From Sinimarinibacterium sp. NLF-5-8 (lineage in GTDB: Bacteria > Pseudomonadota > Gammaproteobacteria > Nevskiales > Nevskiaceae): 64,000 bases of DNA. The notes under the pieces are model-generated. The model was given only the letters and a program-made list of their open reading frames with translations. It was not told where the DNA came from and searched no databases. This document shows positions 8,501 through 17,026 of the stretch, piece after piece. Position 1 is the first letter of the stretch. The number at the start of each line of letters is the position of its first letter. The DNA lies in NCBI RefSeq assembly GCF_010092425.1, contig NZ_CP048030.1, positions 310,001 through 374,000 on the forward strand, read 5' to 3'. A program made the position numbers and the translations under genes.

Positions 8501-9519
8501 TGCGCGACTGGCTCCAGCGCCGCTGGTATCAAAGCGATGCCGCACCACCGGCGGGCTTAAAACCGCTGGCGGCGCTGTACGGGCGCATTGCCGATCAGCG
8601 CAAAAATCGCCTGCAACCGCAGGCGCAGCGTGTTGGCGTGCCGGTGATTGTGGTGGGCAACATCGCCGTGGGCGGTACTGGCAAAACCCCGTTTGTGATC
8701 TGGCTGGTGGAGCTGTTGCGCGCGCAGGGCTGGTCGCCGGGCGTGATCAGCCGTGGCTACGGCGCGCGCGCGCCGAGTTATCCGTTTGCCGTCACCCGCG
8801 ATAGCGACCCGGCGCATTGCGGCGATGAGCCGCTGCTGATTGCGCGGCGCACCGGCTGCCCGGTGATGGTCGATCCCAATCGGGTGCGTGCTGCGCGCGC
8901 GCTGATTGCGCAGGCGCGCGTCAACATCATTGTTTCCGATGACGGCTTGCAGCATTACCGCCTTGCCCGCGATCTGGAGTTTTGCCTGGTCGATGGCGCG
9001 CGCGGTCTGGGCAATGGCGCGCTGATCCCGGCGGGGCCGCTGCGCGAGCTGGCGTCCCGGCTGGACACGGTGGATTGGGTGGTCATCAATGGTGAACTCA
9101 CCGCCCCAGTTGCTGCGCCGCCGCACACGCTGCACATGCGGCTGGCCGTGGATCGCGCGCGCGCGCTGGATGGCAGCACCGCGCGCGCGCTGGCGAGCTT
9201 TGCCGGGCAAAAGGTTCACGCCGTTGCTGGCATTGGCCGCCCCGCGCGCTTTTTTGAAACGCTGCGCGCCGCGGGCATCGAGCCGATTGAACACGCATTT
9301 GCCGATCACCATGGCTACCACGCGCAAGAGTTGCAGTTTGGTGATGATCTGCCGCTGCTGATGACCGAAAAAGATGCCGTCAAATGCGAACGCCTGGGGC
9401 TGCAAAATGCTTTTTTTGTCCCCGTGACCGCACAACTATTGCCTGATGAGGTGCAGCGTGTGCAAAAATCCGCCTCCGATTTACGCGAGGGGTTGGGGCC
9501 GTCCCCAACGACAACATAA
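8500..9519 (+). CDS. lpxK: Tetraacyldisaccharide 4'-kinase LpxK
   Basis: 339 residues. LpxK phosphorylates the 4'-position of the lipid A disaccharide at the inner face of the inner membrane. An N-terminal membrane-associated helix is followed by the family P-loop GNIAVGGTGKTP (about 53-64), SRGYGA, and the SDDGLQHYRLARDLE motif. The ATG overlaps the msbA stop (TGATG), with GGAGG just upstream. The next gene begins immediately after the TAA. It is placed with msbA and kdsB, the classical envelope cluster. Confidence 0.96.
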   Translation: MRDWLQRRWYQSDAAPPAGLKPLAALYGRIADQRKNRLQPQAQRVGVPVIVVGNIAVGGTGKTPFVIWLVELLRAQGWSPGVISRGYGARAPSYPFAVTRDSDPAHCGDEPLLIARRTGCPVMVDPNRVRAARALIAQARVNIIVSDDGLQHYRLARDLEFCLVDGARGLGNGALIPAGPLRELASRLDTVDWVVINGELTAPVAAPPHTLHMRLAVDRARALDGSTARALASFAGQKVHAVAGIGRPARFFETLRAAGIEPIEHAFADHHGYHAQELQFGDDLPLLMTEKDAVKCERLGLQNAFFVPVTAQLLPDEVQRVQKSASDLREGLGPSPTTT

Positions 9520-9708
9520 ATGGCTTTAGATCAACGCTTGCTCGATATTCTGGTGTGCCCGGTCAGCAAAGCGCCGCTGCAATTCAATGCCGCGCGCAAT
9601 GAGCTGTGGTGCCGTGCATCACGATTGGCGTATCCGGTGCGTGATGACATCCCCGTCCTGCTCGAAGAAGAAGCGCGCGAGCTGAGTCATGAGGAGCTGG
9701 GTCAATGA
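9520..9708 (+). CDS. ycaR: Trm112/YcaR family protein
   Basis: 62 residues with the family signature [14 protein letters not shown] near the N-terminus and [17 protein letters not shown] near the C-terminus. Trm112-like proteins are small zinc-ribbon-type partners of methyltransferases in other organisms; the bacterial role is not settled. Here the zinc-binding cysteines are incomplete (CPVS and a single later Cys). It lies with no gap after lpxK and overlaps kdsB by 4 nt, the normal position in gammaproteobacteria. Confidence 0.9.
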   Translation: MALDQRLLDILVCPVSKAPLQFNAARNELWCRASRLAYPVRDDIPVLLEEEARELSHEELGQ

Positions 9709-10478
9709 CTGTTGAGACGCCCCCCGTTCGTTTCAAGGTTGTGATTCCTGCCCGTCTGGGTTCGACCCGGCTGTCGCGCAAGGTTTTGCTCGAAGTGGCC
9801 GGCAAGCCGGTGATCCAGCATGTGTGGGAAGCCGCACGCCGCTCCGGGGCTGAAGAAATCGTCATCGCCACCGATCACGATGAAGTGGTCAGCGTTTGTC
9901 AGGGCTTTGGTGCGGATGTGCAGCTCACCGGCGTACAGCATCAATCCGGCACCGACCGCGCGGCTGAAGTCGCGCGCTCACGCGGCTGGGCGGCCAACGC
10001 CATCGTGGTCAACCTGCAAGGCGACGAGCCGCTGATGCCGCCGGCGCTGGTGCGTCGCGCCGCCAGCCTGCTCAGCGACGATGCCGAAGCCCATATCGCC
10101 ACGCTCTGCCACACCATCGAGCAGCCTGGCGACTGGCAAAATCCCAATGTCGTCAAGGTGGTCATGGATCGGCGCGGCTATGCGCTGTATTTTTCGCGCG
10201 CGCCGATTCCGTGGCAGCGTGAAGGCGCCAGCGTCGGCACCCCGCAAATGCCCACGGCGCTGGCTTATCGGCATATTGGCCTGTACGCCTACCGCGTTGC
10301 CGCGCTCACCGAGTTCAGTGAACTGCCCGCCGCGCCGCTGGAGCAATGCGAAGCCCTGGAACAACTGCGCGCGCTGACGCACGGCTTGCGCATTCGCATG
10401 GGCATCGTCGATGAAGCCCCGCCGCGCGGCGTCGATACCGAAGAAGACTTGCAAATGGTGGCGCGGTTGCTGCGCTGA
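9705..10478 (+). CDS. kdsB: 3-deoxy-manno-octulosonate cytidylyltransferase
   Basis: 257 residues. KdsB activates Kdo as CMP-Kdo for the lipopolysaccharide inner core in the cytoplasm. The N-terminal nucleotide-binding motif reads [12 protein letters not shown], followed by the conserved [20 protein letters not shown] and NLQGDEPLM motifs. After STRL this protein has SRKVL where most KdsB proteins have PGKPL, a modest deviation. The ATG overlaps the ycaR stop (ATGA). A strong hairpin after the stop ends the msbA-lpxK-ycaR-kdsB operon. Confidence 0.96.
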   Translation: MTVETPPVRFKVVIPARLGSTRLSRKVLLEVAGKPVIQHVWEAARRSGAEEIVIATDHDEVVSVCQGFGADVQLTGVQHQSGTDRAAEVARSRGWAANAIVVNLQGDEPLMPPALVRRAASLLSDDAEAHIATLCHTIEQPGDWQNPNVVKVVMDRRGYALYFSRAPIPWQREGASVGTPQMPTALAYRHIGLYAYRVAALTEFSELPAAPLEQCEALEQLRALTHGLRIRMGIVDEAPPRGVDTEEDLQMVARLLR

Positions 10479-10518
10479 AAAGCCCGGCCTGCGCGCTGCG
10501 CGCGCATCCATCAAGGTA

Positions 10519-10555
10519 AAAAGCCGCGCCCGGAGGTTTTCCGGGCGCGGCTTTT
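10519..10555. terminator. Bidirectional terminator between kdsB and rne
   Basis: Perfect 15-bp inverted repeat (arms 10519-10533 and 10541-10555) with a 7-nt loop, GC-rich core and A4/T4 ends. It sits between the converging kdsB and rne genes and can end transcription from both sides. Confidence 0.9.
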
Positions 10556-10573
10556 GAGTTGCGCAGCGCGCGA

Positions 10574-13500
10574 TCAGACGGGCTTGTGATCGTCTGCGGT
10601 TTTGTTTGCCTGACTGGCCTGTTCAAAGAACTTCATGTAGTCCGAGGCCGGTGCCGTCGAGCGAAACGAGCCGGTGGCCTGGGTTGTGGACGTTGACTCA
10701 GGTTCGGCAGGGACATCACCGGCGGCTGCCGGCACAGATTCGGCTGGGGCTGCCTGGTTCGGCTCGGCCTGGCCCGGCTCGACCTGAAGGGGGCCGGATT
10801 CATCTGCGGGAGCCGCCGCCTCATCGCTGTTGCCCGCAGGCTCGGTGGCTGCGGCGGCAACGGGCGCTTCGGACGGTGCTTCGGGCGGCGTTTCGGGCAT
10901 GGCTTCGGCCTGCGTCGGCGCTTCGGACTGCGGCTCGGCGGTCACCGGCGTCGGCTCGGTGCTCGCGGCCACTGCGACCTCGGCAGGCGCGGCTGTGGCC
11001 GCAGGTTCGGCTGCGGCAGCCGGGGCGATCGCGTCGTCATGCGCCGCAGTGTCGGGGGTATTGCTGGCCGCGACCACGGCCACCGAGGCGGCTGAGACGC
11101 GCGCGCGCGCCTCGGTGGGTGCCTTGATCGGAATCCAGACCGGCGTCTGATCGCCACTCTCAATGGCCTGATCGGCAATCGGCGCCACCGCAGGAACATC
11201 CACGGCGTCCGGGCCGGCAGGCCGAGTCTCGCCGCTGCTGTCGCTGCGGTCGTCGCCGTTTTGATGGTTTTCGGCGGTGGCCGGGTCACGGTCACGGCGA
11301 TTGCGGCCACGTCCTCCGCGGCGGCGGCGGCTGCGGGGGTCGCGGTTCATGCGCGCAGTGCCGTTGTCGGCACCGTTGTCGGGCTGGCCGTCAGTGGGCG
11401 TCTGCACCTCGACAGGTTCCGGCAGTGCCGGCTCGCTGGCCGCTGCGGTGCTGGCAATGGCCACGGTGGCCATGCTGCTGGTGAGTGCCAACTGTGGCGC
11501 CTCGGCCTCGGTGCTGCGCGGTGTGGCGGTGGCTGGCGTCTCTGCGCGCGCGGCTGGCGGCGGGGTCGCGCCATTGCGTTCACCGCTGGCCGCCGTGGTC
11601 ACGCGATCTTCGCGCCGGGGCTTGCCGGGGCTTGCTGGTGCGGCTTTGGCATCGGCGGCCCTGGATTCGCTTTTGGGCGCGCGCTCCTGGCGTTTTGGCT
11701 GGCGCTGCTGCTGTTGCTGCGCATGGGCTTTGCGCTCGTTGCGCGAATCCTGGCGATCTTTGCCGTTGGTGCTGCGATCCTGTCCGCTCTTGTCGCTGCG
11801 GTTACGGTTGTTGCGGCGCTCGTTTTTGCGAGGCGTCTTGTCGGCGATCGGCGCCGGCGCTGCGGCGGTGCTGCCGAGGCCGAGCCAGCGCAAAAAGCGC
11901 AGCCACAGGCTGTCACCATCGGGGGGCAGGGCTGGCAGCGGCGCGGCGGCAGCCGGTTCGCGGATGACCGTCGGCGCCGGGGACGAGGGCAGAATATGCT
12001 GAACTGCGGCCTCTGAGGGTGCGGCGGGGGGTGCCGGCGGCTTGGCATAGTCTTCGTGCGAATGCGGATCAAAGTTTTGCGCCAGCGTGTAGCTCAGGGC
12101 GGCGTTTTCTTCCTGATACAGATGGTCGGCGCGAACCCGGCGGATTTCGTAGTTGGGTGTCAGCAGCGAGGCGTTGGGAACAATCGCAATATAGGTGCGG
12201 CAGCGGGCTTCGACTTCGCGCAACTGGTTGCGCTTTTCGTTGAGCAGGAAGGTGCCGACATCCACCGGAACCTGGGCAATCACCCGCCCCGTGCGGTCTT
12301 TCATCGCTTCTTCTTCGATCAGCCGCAGTACCGAAAGCGCGAGGCTTTCCACCGAGCGGATCTGGCCGCGTCCGTCACAGCGCGGGCAGGAGATTTGCGT
12401 ATGTTCGGCCAGTGTCGGGCGCAGGCGTTGACGTGACAGTTCCATCAGGCCAAAGCGGGAGATGCGCCCCAGCTGGACGCGCGCGCGATCCATTTCCAAC
12501 GCCTGCTCCAGGCGCTTTTCGACTTCGCGCTGGTTTTTGTTGGCGTTCATGTCGATGAAGTCGACCACCACCAGGCCGCCGAGGTCGCGCAGGCGCAACT
12601 GGCGCGCGACTTCGTCTGCGGCTTCAAGGTTGGTGTTGAGCGCGGTGTCTTCGATGCTGCCGCCTTTGGTGGCTTTGGCGGAGTTGACGTCCACTGCGGT
12701 CAGGGCCTCAGTGGTGTCGATGACGATGGAGCCGCCGGAGGGCAGGCGGATGGTGCGCTCATGCGCCAGTTCGATCTGCGATTCGATCTGGAAGCGTGAA
12801 AACAGCGGGGTTTCATCCTTGTAGAGTTTCAGGCGCGTGAGGTTTTGCGGCATGACGTGCTCAAGATGAGTGCGCGCCTGGGTGTAGATTTGTTCGTTGT
12901 CGATCATCACCTCGCCGATGTCGGGACGCAGGTAGTCGCGCAGCGCGCGCAGGATGATGTTGTTTTCCTGATAGATCAGAAACGGTGCTTTTTGAGTCTC
13001 GGCGGCCTTTTCGATGGCTTGCCAGATGTCTTTGAGATAGTCGGCATCCCATTGCAGCTCATCGAGCGTGCGACCCACGCCATTGGAGCGGATGATCACG
13101 CCCATGTTGTCCGCCAGTTGCAGCTTTTCCAGCGCTTCCTTGGCTTCTTCGCGCTCATCGCCTTCGGCACGACGCGAAACGCCGCCGGCTTTGGGGTTGT
13201 TGGGCATGACCACTAGGTAGCGTCCGGCCAGTGACACATAGGTGGTCAGTGCGGCGCCTTTGTTTCCGCGTTCTTCTTTTTCGATCTGGACAATCAGTTC
13301 CTGCCCTTCGTGGAGCAGTTCGCGCAGGTTGCCATTGCCGGGCTTGCCGCCTTCCCTGAAGTAATTGCGGGCGATTTCCTTGACCGGCAAAAAGCCGTGG
13401 CGCTCGGCGCCGTAATCGACAAAGCAGGCTTCCAGCGAAGGTTCGACACGGGTGATGCGGCCTTTGTAGATATTGCTTTTTTTCTGTTCGCGAGCAGTGG

Positions 13501-13591
13501 TTTCAATATCGAGGTCAATCAGCTTTTGGCCATCGACGATGGCCACGCGCAGCTCTTCGCGCTGGGTGGCGTTGATCAAAATGCGTTTCAT
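10574..13591 (-). CDS. rne: Ribonuclease E
   Basis: 1005-residue endonuclease that starts mRNA decay and rRNA/tRNA processing, and scaffolds the degradosome at the inner membrane. The N-terminal half has an S1 domain (about 37-120), the catalytic DNase-I-like region with AVDVNSAKATKG and DFIDMNANKN, and the Zn-link CPRCDGRG. The C-terminal half (from about 520) is low-complexity, rich in Ala, Pro, Glu and Arg, with an RG-rich basic patch (RSRRRRGGRGRNRRDRD), typical of degradosome scaffolds. The start MKRILINATQ is canonical. A long leader lies upstream. Confidence 0.97.
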   Translation of the reverse strand: MKRILINATQREELRVAIVDGQKLIDLDIETTAREQKKSNIYKGRITRVEPSLEACFVDYGAERHGFLPVKEIARNYFREGGKPGNGNLRELLHEGQELIVQIEKEERGNKGAALTTYVSLAGRYLVVMPNNPKAGGVSRRAEGDEREEAKEALEKLQLADNMGVIIRSNGVGRTLDELQWDADYLKDIWQAIEKAAETQKAPFLIYQENNIILRALRDYLRPDIGEVMIDNEQIYTQARTHLEHVMPQNLTRLKLYKDETPLFSRFQIESQIELAHERTIRLPSGGSIVIDTTEALTAVDVNSAKATKGGSIEDTALNTNLEAADEVARQLRLRDLGGLVVVDFIDMNANKNQREVEKRLEQALEMDRARVQLGRISRFGLMELSRQRLRPTLAEHTQISCPRCDGRGQIRSVESLALSVLRLIEEEAMKDRTGRVIAQVPVDVGTFLLNEKRNQLREVEARCRTYIAIVPNASLLTPNYEIRRVRADHLYQEENAALSYTLAQNFDPHSHEDYAKPPAPPAAPSEAAVQHILPSSPAPTVIREPAAAAPLPALPPDGDSLWLRFLRWLGLGSTAAAPAPIADKTPRKNERRNNRNRSDKSGQDRSTNGKDRQDSRNERKAHAQQQQQRQPKRQERAPKSESRAADAKAAPASPGKPRREDRVTTAASGERNGATPPPAARAETPATATPRSTEAEAPQLALTSSMATVAIASTAAASEPALPEPVEVQTPTDGQPDNGADNGTARMNRDPRSRRRRGGRGRNRRDRDPATAENHQNGDDRSDSSGETRPAGPDAVDVPAVAPIADQAIESGDQTPVWIPIKAPTEARARVSAASVAVVAASNTPDTAAHDDAIAPAAAAEPAATAAPAEVAVAASTEPTPVTAEPQSEAPTQAEAMPETPPEAPSEAPVAAAATEPAGNSDEAAAPADESGPLQVEPGQAEPNQAAPAESVPAAAGDVPAEPESTSTTQATGSFRSTAPASDYMKFFEQASQANKTADDHKPV

Positions 13592-13783
13592 GAAGGTGTA
13601 TTCCTGTAGTGCGCTGCGGTCGCGTAGCAGGATGACGGTTTCCGAGCTCAGCCAGTGGGCGAGTCATGTGCAATCCTTTTAAGGCACAGGCGCGAACGCG
13701 CGAAATTGTGATAGGTGTTGTTGATGGTGGGCGCCACAGCAGGCGCGGCGCGCACCCTTGAACGTTTGGGGCGACAAGCGGGC

Positions 13784-13792
13784 TGATACAAT
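13784..13792 (+). promoter_or_regulatory. Probable extended -10 promoter for rluC
   Basis: TG-A-TACAAT is an extended -10 element. There is no good -35 at 17 bp; TTGGGG lies 15 bp upstream at 13766-13771. It points toward rluC, whose likely start is about 120 bp downstream. Confidence 0.5.
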
Positions 13793-13827
13793 GCACACGC
13801 GCGCTCGGAAGCCTTAGGTTGTTATTT

Positions 13828-13879
13828 TCCGTGGGCGTACTGCGAAGAAATGGTTTCTTCACTCAAATCGACCCACGGA
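13828..13879 (-). promoter_or_regulatory. Structured leader element, possible rne 5'-UTR autoregulatory stem-loop
   Basis: Nested inverted repeats: an outer 8-bp stem (13828-13835 with 13872-13879) encloses an asymmetric internal loop and a perfect 7-bp inner hairpin (13844-13850 with 13854-13860, 3-nt loop). On the minus strand it would lie about 240-290 nt upstream of the rne start. In gammaproteobacteria the rne leader carries an internal-looped stem (hp2) through which RNase E controls its own mRNA; the layout here fits that, but the strand and homology are inferred. Confidence 0.45.
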
Positions 13880-13914
13880 TCAACATTTTGACACAGAATC
13901 ATCCACAAGTGCGC

Positions 13915-14898
13915 ATGGTGACGGTCAGTGCCAATGAAGATGGCCAGCGCATCGACAATTTCCTGATCCGACAACTGGCCGGGGTTCCCAAATCACATAT
14001 TTACCGCCTGCTGCGGTCAGGCCAGGTGCGCGTGGATGGCGGACGGATCAAGGCCGAACGCAAATTGAGCAAGGGCGAGCAGGTGCGGATTCCGCCGGTG
14101 CGGGTGGCAAGCCCCACCGAAGTGGCGCGCCCGCCCGATGCCCTGCAAAACCGCCTGCGTGAAGCCATTGCCTATGAAGATGAGCATTACCTGGCCATCT
14201 GCAAACCTGCCGGGCTGGCCAGCCACGGCGGCAGCGGCGTGCGTTTTGGCGTGATCGAAGTCGCCCGTGCGTGGCAGCGCTATGACTATCTGGAGCTGTG
14301 CCACCGCCTGGATCGGGATACCAGTGGCGTGCTGCTGCTGGCAAAGTCGCGTCCGGCACTGCTGCGCGCGCAGCGCGCGTTCAAGCACGGTGAGGCCGAC
14401 AAACGCTACTTTGCGCTGTTGATGGGGCGCTGGAAGGGCGAGGATCGTGATGTCGATGCGGCGCTGATCCGCAACCTGCAGGTGGCGGGCGAACGCCGCG
14501 TGCGGATCGACGATGAAGACGGCAAGCCGTCCAAGTCACGCTTTTCGCCGCGCGCGCGCTATCGCGAGGCGACGTTGTGTGAGGTGATGATTTATTCAGG
14601 CCGCACACACCAGATTCGGGTACACGCGCAGGCGCTGGGGCATCCTGTGGTGGGCGATGAAAAATACGGCGAGCGTGAGGACAACAAACCTTTCCGCGAG
14701 ATGGGTTTGAAGCGGATGTTTTTGCACTCGCACTTTTTGTTGCTGCCTGCGCAGGGGGAATTTGCCAAGCTGTTGATCAGCGCGCCGATGACCGATGAGC
14801 TGCGCGACTTTCTCGATCAGCTGGGTACGCCGCAAGTGGGTGCCGGAACCTCTGCCGGGGCATTGGCCAAGCGGCGCAAGAAAGGCTTTAAAAGCTGA
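13915..14898 (+). CDS. rluC: 23S rRNA pseudouridine synthase RluC
   Basis: 327 residues from the ATG at 13915. RluC makes pseudouridines 955, 2504 and 2580 of 23S rRNA. An N-terminal S4 RNA-binding domain (QRIDNFLIRQ, then SHIYRLLRSGQVRVDGGRIK) precedes the catalytic domain with HRLDRDTSGVLLLAKS, where the Asp is the nucleophile, and SGRTHQIRVHAQALGHPVVG. The frame is open upstream; an in-frame TTG at 13888 is an alternative start. It is divergent from rne as in many gammaproteobacteria, and its TGA overlaps the ATG of the following HAD gene. Confidence 0.95.
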   Translation: MVTVSANEDGQRIDNFLIRQLAGVPKSHIYRLLRSGQVRVDGGRIKAERKLSKGEQVRIPPVRVASPTEVARPPDALQNRLREAIAYEDEHYLAICKPAGLASHGGSGVRFGVIEVARAWQRYDYLELCHRLDRDTSGVLLLAKSRPALLRAQRAFKHGEADKRYFALLMGRWKGEDRDVDAALIRNLQVAGERRVRIDDEDGKPSKSRFSPRARYREATLCEVMIYSGRTHQIRVHAQALGHPVVGDEKYGEREDNKPFREMGLKRMFLHSHFLLLPAQGEFAKLLISAPMTDELRDFLDQLGTPQVGAGTSAGALAKRRKKGFKS

Positions 14899-15557
14899 TG
14901 GTGCGCGCGGTCGAGCTGCTGATTTTTGATTGGGATGGCACCCTGGCCGACTCTGCGGGGCAAATCGTCGGTGCCATGCAAAAAGCCATTGCCGCGCTGG
15001 ATTTGCCGCCGCGCGACGATGAGGCCATCCGCGAACTGATCGGGCTGGGATTAAAAGAAGGCTTGCAGATTCTGTATCCCGAGCTGCCCACCGATCATGT
15101 GCTGCGCCTGCTCGATGGCTACCGCGCGCACTGGCTGGCCGAGGGCGCCGGAGAATCCGCCCTGTTTGTCGGCGCCCAGGATGCCGTCGTCAGCCTGGCG
15201 TGCGGCGGGTACCAGATCGCCATCGCCACCGGCAAGTCGCGCAAGGGGCTGGAACGTTCATTGCGGCACCATGCAACCCTTGCCGATCGGCTCGTCGGTT
15301 CCCGCTGCGCCGACGAAACCGCCTCCAAGCCCGATCCGCAGATGCTGCGCGAACTGCTGGCCGATACAGGATTGCGGCCAGATCAGGCGCTGATGATCGG
15401 CGATACCGAATATGACATGGCCATGGCGCGCGCCATTGGCATGGCGGGTATTGGTGTGGCTTGTGGCGTGCATACCCGGCAGCGGTTGCTCGATGGCGGC
15501 GCAGCGATCGTGCTGGATTCGGTTGCGCAACTGCCGCAGTGGTTACGGCAGCGCTAA
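14898..15557 (+). CDS. HAD-IA family phosphatase (phosphoglycolate phosphatase-like)
   Basis: 219 residues of a cytoplasmic HAD hydrolase. Motif I is DWDGTLADS (about 9-17), motif II is the Thr in IAIATGKSRKGLE, motif III is the Lys in SKPDPQML, and motif IV is MIGDTEYDMAMARAIGM. The helical cap sits between motifs I and II. The usual neighbourhood after rluC supports a phosphoglycolate phosphatase-like enzyme, but the substrate cannot be read from sequence. The ATG overlaps the rluC stop, and its 3' end overlaps maf, which is transcribed toward it. Confidence 0.92.
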   Translation: MVRAVELLIFDWDGTLADSAGQIVGAMQKAIAALDLPPRDDEAIRELIGLGLKEGLQILYPELPTDHVLRLLDGYRAHWLAEGAGESALFVGAQDAVVSLACGGYQIAIATGKSRKGLERSLRHHATLADRLVGSRCADETASKPDPQMLRELLADTGLRPDQALMIGDTEYDMAMARAIGMAGIGVACGVHTRQRLLDGGAAIVLDSVAQLPQWLRQR

Positions 15558-16130
15558 CCCGGCCTGCCGCAGCAATCGGCACAGGGCAATCAGCGGCAGG
15601 CCGACCAGCGCAGTCGGATCCTGACTTTCAATCGATTCAAACAGGCTGATGCCATAACCCTCACATTTGAAACTGCCTGCACAGTCGAGCGGCTGTTCGG
15701 CGTCAACATAGCGCACGATCTCGGCGGTGGAGAGCGCACGGAACTGGACGGTGGTGGTGTCCGCCGCATGGCCTTCGGAGTGGGGCGTGAGCAGCGTCAG
15801 CCCGGTTTCAAACATGACGCGCTGGGCAGAGGCCCGTTCGAGCTGCTCGATGGCGCACGCGCGGGTGCCGGGCTTGCCGATGATGTGACCGTTGAGCGTT
15901 GCGGCCTGGTCGGAGCCGATGATCCAGTGTTGCGGATAGCGCGCGCGCAGGGCTTGAGCCTTGGCACGCGCAAGGCGCAGCACCAGATCGGCGGCGGATT
16001 CTCCTGATTGCGGGGTTTCGTCAATATCCGGCGCGTGGCAGACAAAGGGCAGATGCAGACGCGCCAGCAGGGCGGCGCGGTAGGACGAGCCGGATGCCAG
16101 CAGCAGAAAAGGCGGGGTGGGGTGGGTCAT
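15543..16130 (-). CDS. Maf-family nucleotide pyrophosphatase (YceF type)
   Basis: 195 residues. Maf proteins hydrolyse non-canonical or modified NTPs; the YceF subgroup prefers 7-methyl-GTP. Seen here: LLLASGSSYRAALLARL at the N-terminus, IDETPQSGES, the WIIGSDQAATLNG motif with the catalytic Asp, IGKPGT, and the C-terminal YGISLFESIESQDPTALVGL. It is read leftward, divergent from yceD with about 107 bp between starts. The last 15 bp overlap the converging HAD gene, leaving no room for a separate terminator. Confidence 0.93.
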   Translation of the reverse strand: MTHPTPPFLLLASGSSYRAALLARLHLPFVCHAPDIDETPQSGESAADLVLRLARAKAQALRARYPQHWIIGSDQAATLNGHIIGKPGTRACAIEQLERASAQRVMFETGLTLLTPHSEGHAADTTTVQFRALSTAEIVRYVDAEQPLDCAGSFKCEGYGISLFESIESQDPTALVGLPLIALCRLLRQAGLALP

Positions 16131-16237
16131 TTTGATGGAAAGATGGCGCGCGCTTTGCGGCGGCGGATCGACGGCGGCAGTCCTTTGACATCAAACAGGC
16201 GCATCACTATGATGCGCGCCCTTGTCAGTGGCAAATC

Positions 16238-16756
16238 ATGGCTATCGTACGCGAAACTCGTCTATCTTCTGCGCTTGCGCAGCACAGTCGATGGCAGGGC
16301 ACGCTGGCGTTGGTGCAGTGTGATCGCCTGTGTCAAGCGGTGAGTCCCGAAGCATCGGACACGCTGTTGCAGGTGGATATCAGCGTCGATGATCGCAAAG
16401 GCTGGCCCCGGTTGCATGGTCGCATTGGCGGGTGTCTGGGTTTGCACTGCCAGCGGTGTGAAAAGAGCTATGGTCTGGATCTGGACATTGCTCTGGATTT
16501 GCGTCTGGTCAGCAGTGAACAGCAAGAGCGCGCGCTGCAATCTGAATGCGATGCGTATTGGGTTCAGGATGATCTGCTGCCGCTGCAGACGCTGATCGAG
16601 GATGAGATTTTGCTGGCGTTGCCGATGCTGGCGCGCTGCGAGGCATGTGAGGCGGCGGTGCAGGCCGATGTGGCACATGAACCGGCGACAGAGCCTGAGG
16701 TACAGCGGGTCAATCCGTTTGCGGCGCTCAGGCAACAGTTGAAGTTGAAACATTAA
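16238..16756 (+). CDS. yceD: YceD/DUF177 family protein (23S rRNA accumulation)
   Basis: 172 residues. The core motif LGLHCQRCEKSYGLDLDIAL with its CxRC pair, followed by an acidic middle (YWVQDDLLPLQTLIEDEILL) and a C-terminal basic tail (NPFAALRQQLKLKH), is the YceD/DUF177 pattern. YceD affects 23S rRNA accumulation in E. coli and plants, and is nearly always next to rpmF as here. Another Cys pair (CEAC) lies near 140. The rpmF start is 33 bp downstream of its stop, so co-expression is likely. Confidence 0.92.
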   Translation: MAIVRETRLSSALAQHSRWQGTLALVQCDRLCQAVSPEASDTLLQVDISVDDRKGWPRLHGRIGGCLGLHCQRCEKSYGLDLDIALDLRLVSSEQQERALQSECDAYWVQDDLLPLQTLIEDEILLALPMLARCEACEAAVQADVAHEPATEPEVQRVNPFAALRQQLKLKH

Positions 16757-16789
16757 AGGCAGGGCATTGGCGCCCGACGGAGTTAAACC

Positions 16790-16990
16790 ATGGCAGTTCA
16801 GGATTCCCACAGATCGCGCAGCGTTCGCGGCCACCACTTGGCGCAATGGGCGCGCAAGTTCAAGGCCCCTGCGCTTTCAACCGACCCGACCACGGGCGAA
16901 ACCCATCGCCGCCACCATGTCACCGAAGATGGTTACTACCGTGGCAAGAAGGTGATCGACAAGGCAGTTACGGTTGATGCAGGCGAATAA
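16790..16990 (+). CDS. rpmF: 50S ribosomal protein L32
   Basis: 66 residues. The start MAVQDSHRSRSVRGHH and the C-terminal half with GETHRRHHVTEDGYYRGKKV are those of L32, a small basic protein of the large ribosomal subunit near the peptidyl transferase region. The stretch between (AQWARKFKAPALSTDPT) is more divergent than usual, and the tail extends a few residues past the normal end. The yceD-rpmF-plsX order is standard. Confidence 0.94.
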   Translation: MAVQDSHRSRSVRGHHLAQWARKFKAPALSTDPTTGETHRRHHVTEDGYYRGKKVIDKAVTVDAGE

Positions 16991-17026
16991 GCTTGCGTGA
17001 TGCCGTGCCGATAGGGAACGAGTCCC

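Larger units (their letters stand above)
13592..13914. other. rne-rluC divergent intergenic region
   Basis: About 320 bp with no credible gene. It should contain the rne 5' leader on the minus strand, the rluC promoter on the plus strand, and the nested hairpin listed separately. A short minus-strand frame running into rne was seen but lacks support. Confidence 0.6.

Noticed and set aside
13515-13862. Minus-strand frame running into the start of rne
   Set aside because: It overlaps the rne start out of frame, has a His/Arg-rich shadow-like composition and no SD; the region is better explained as the rne leader.
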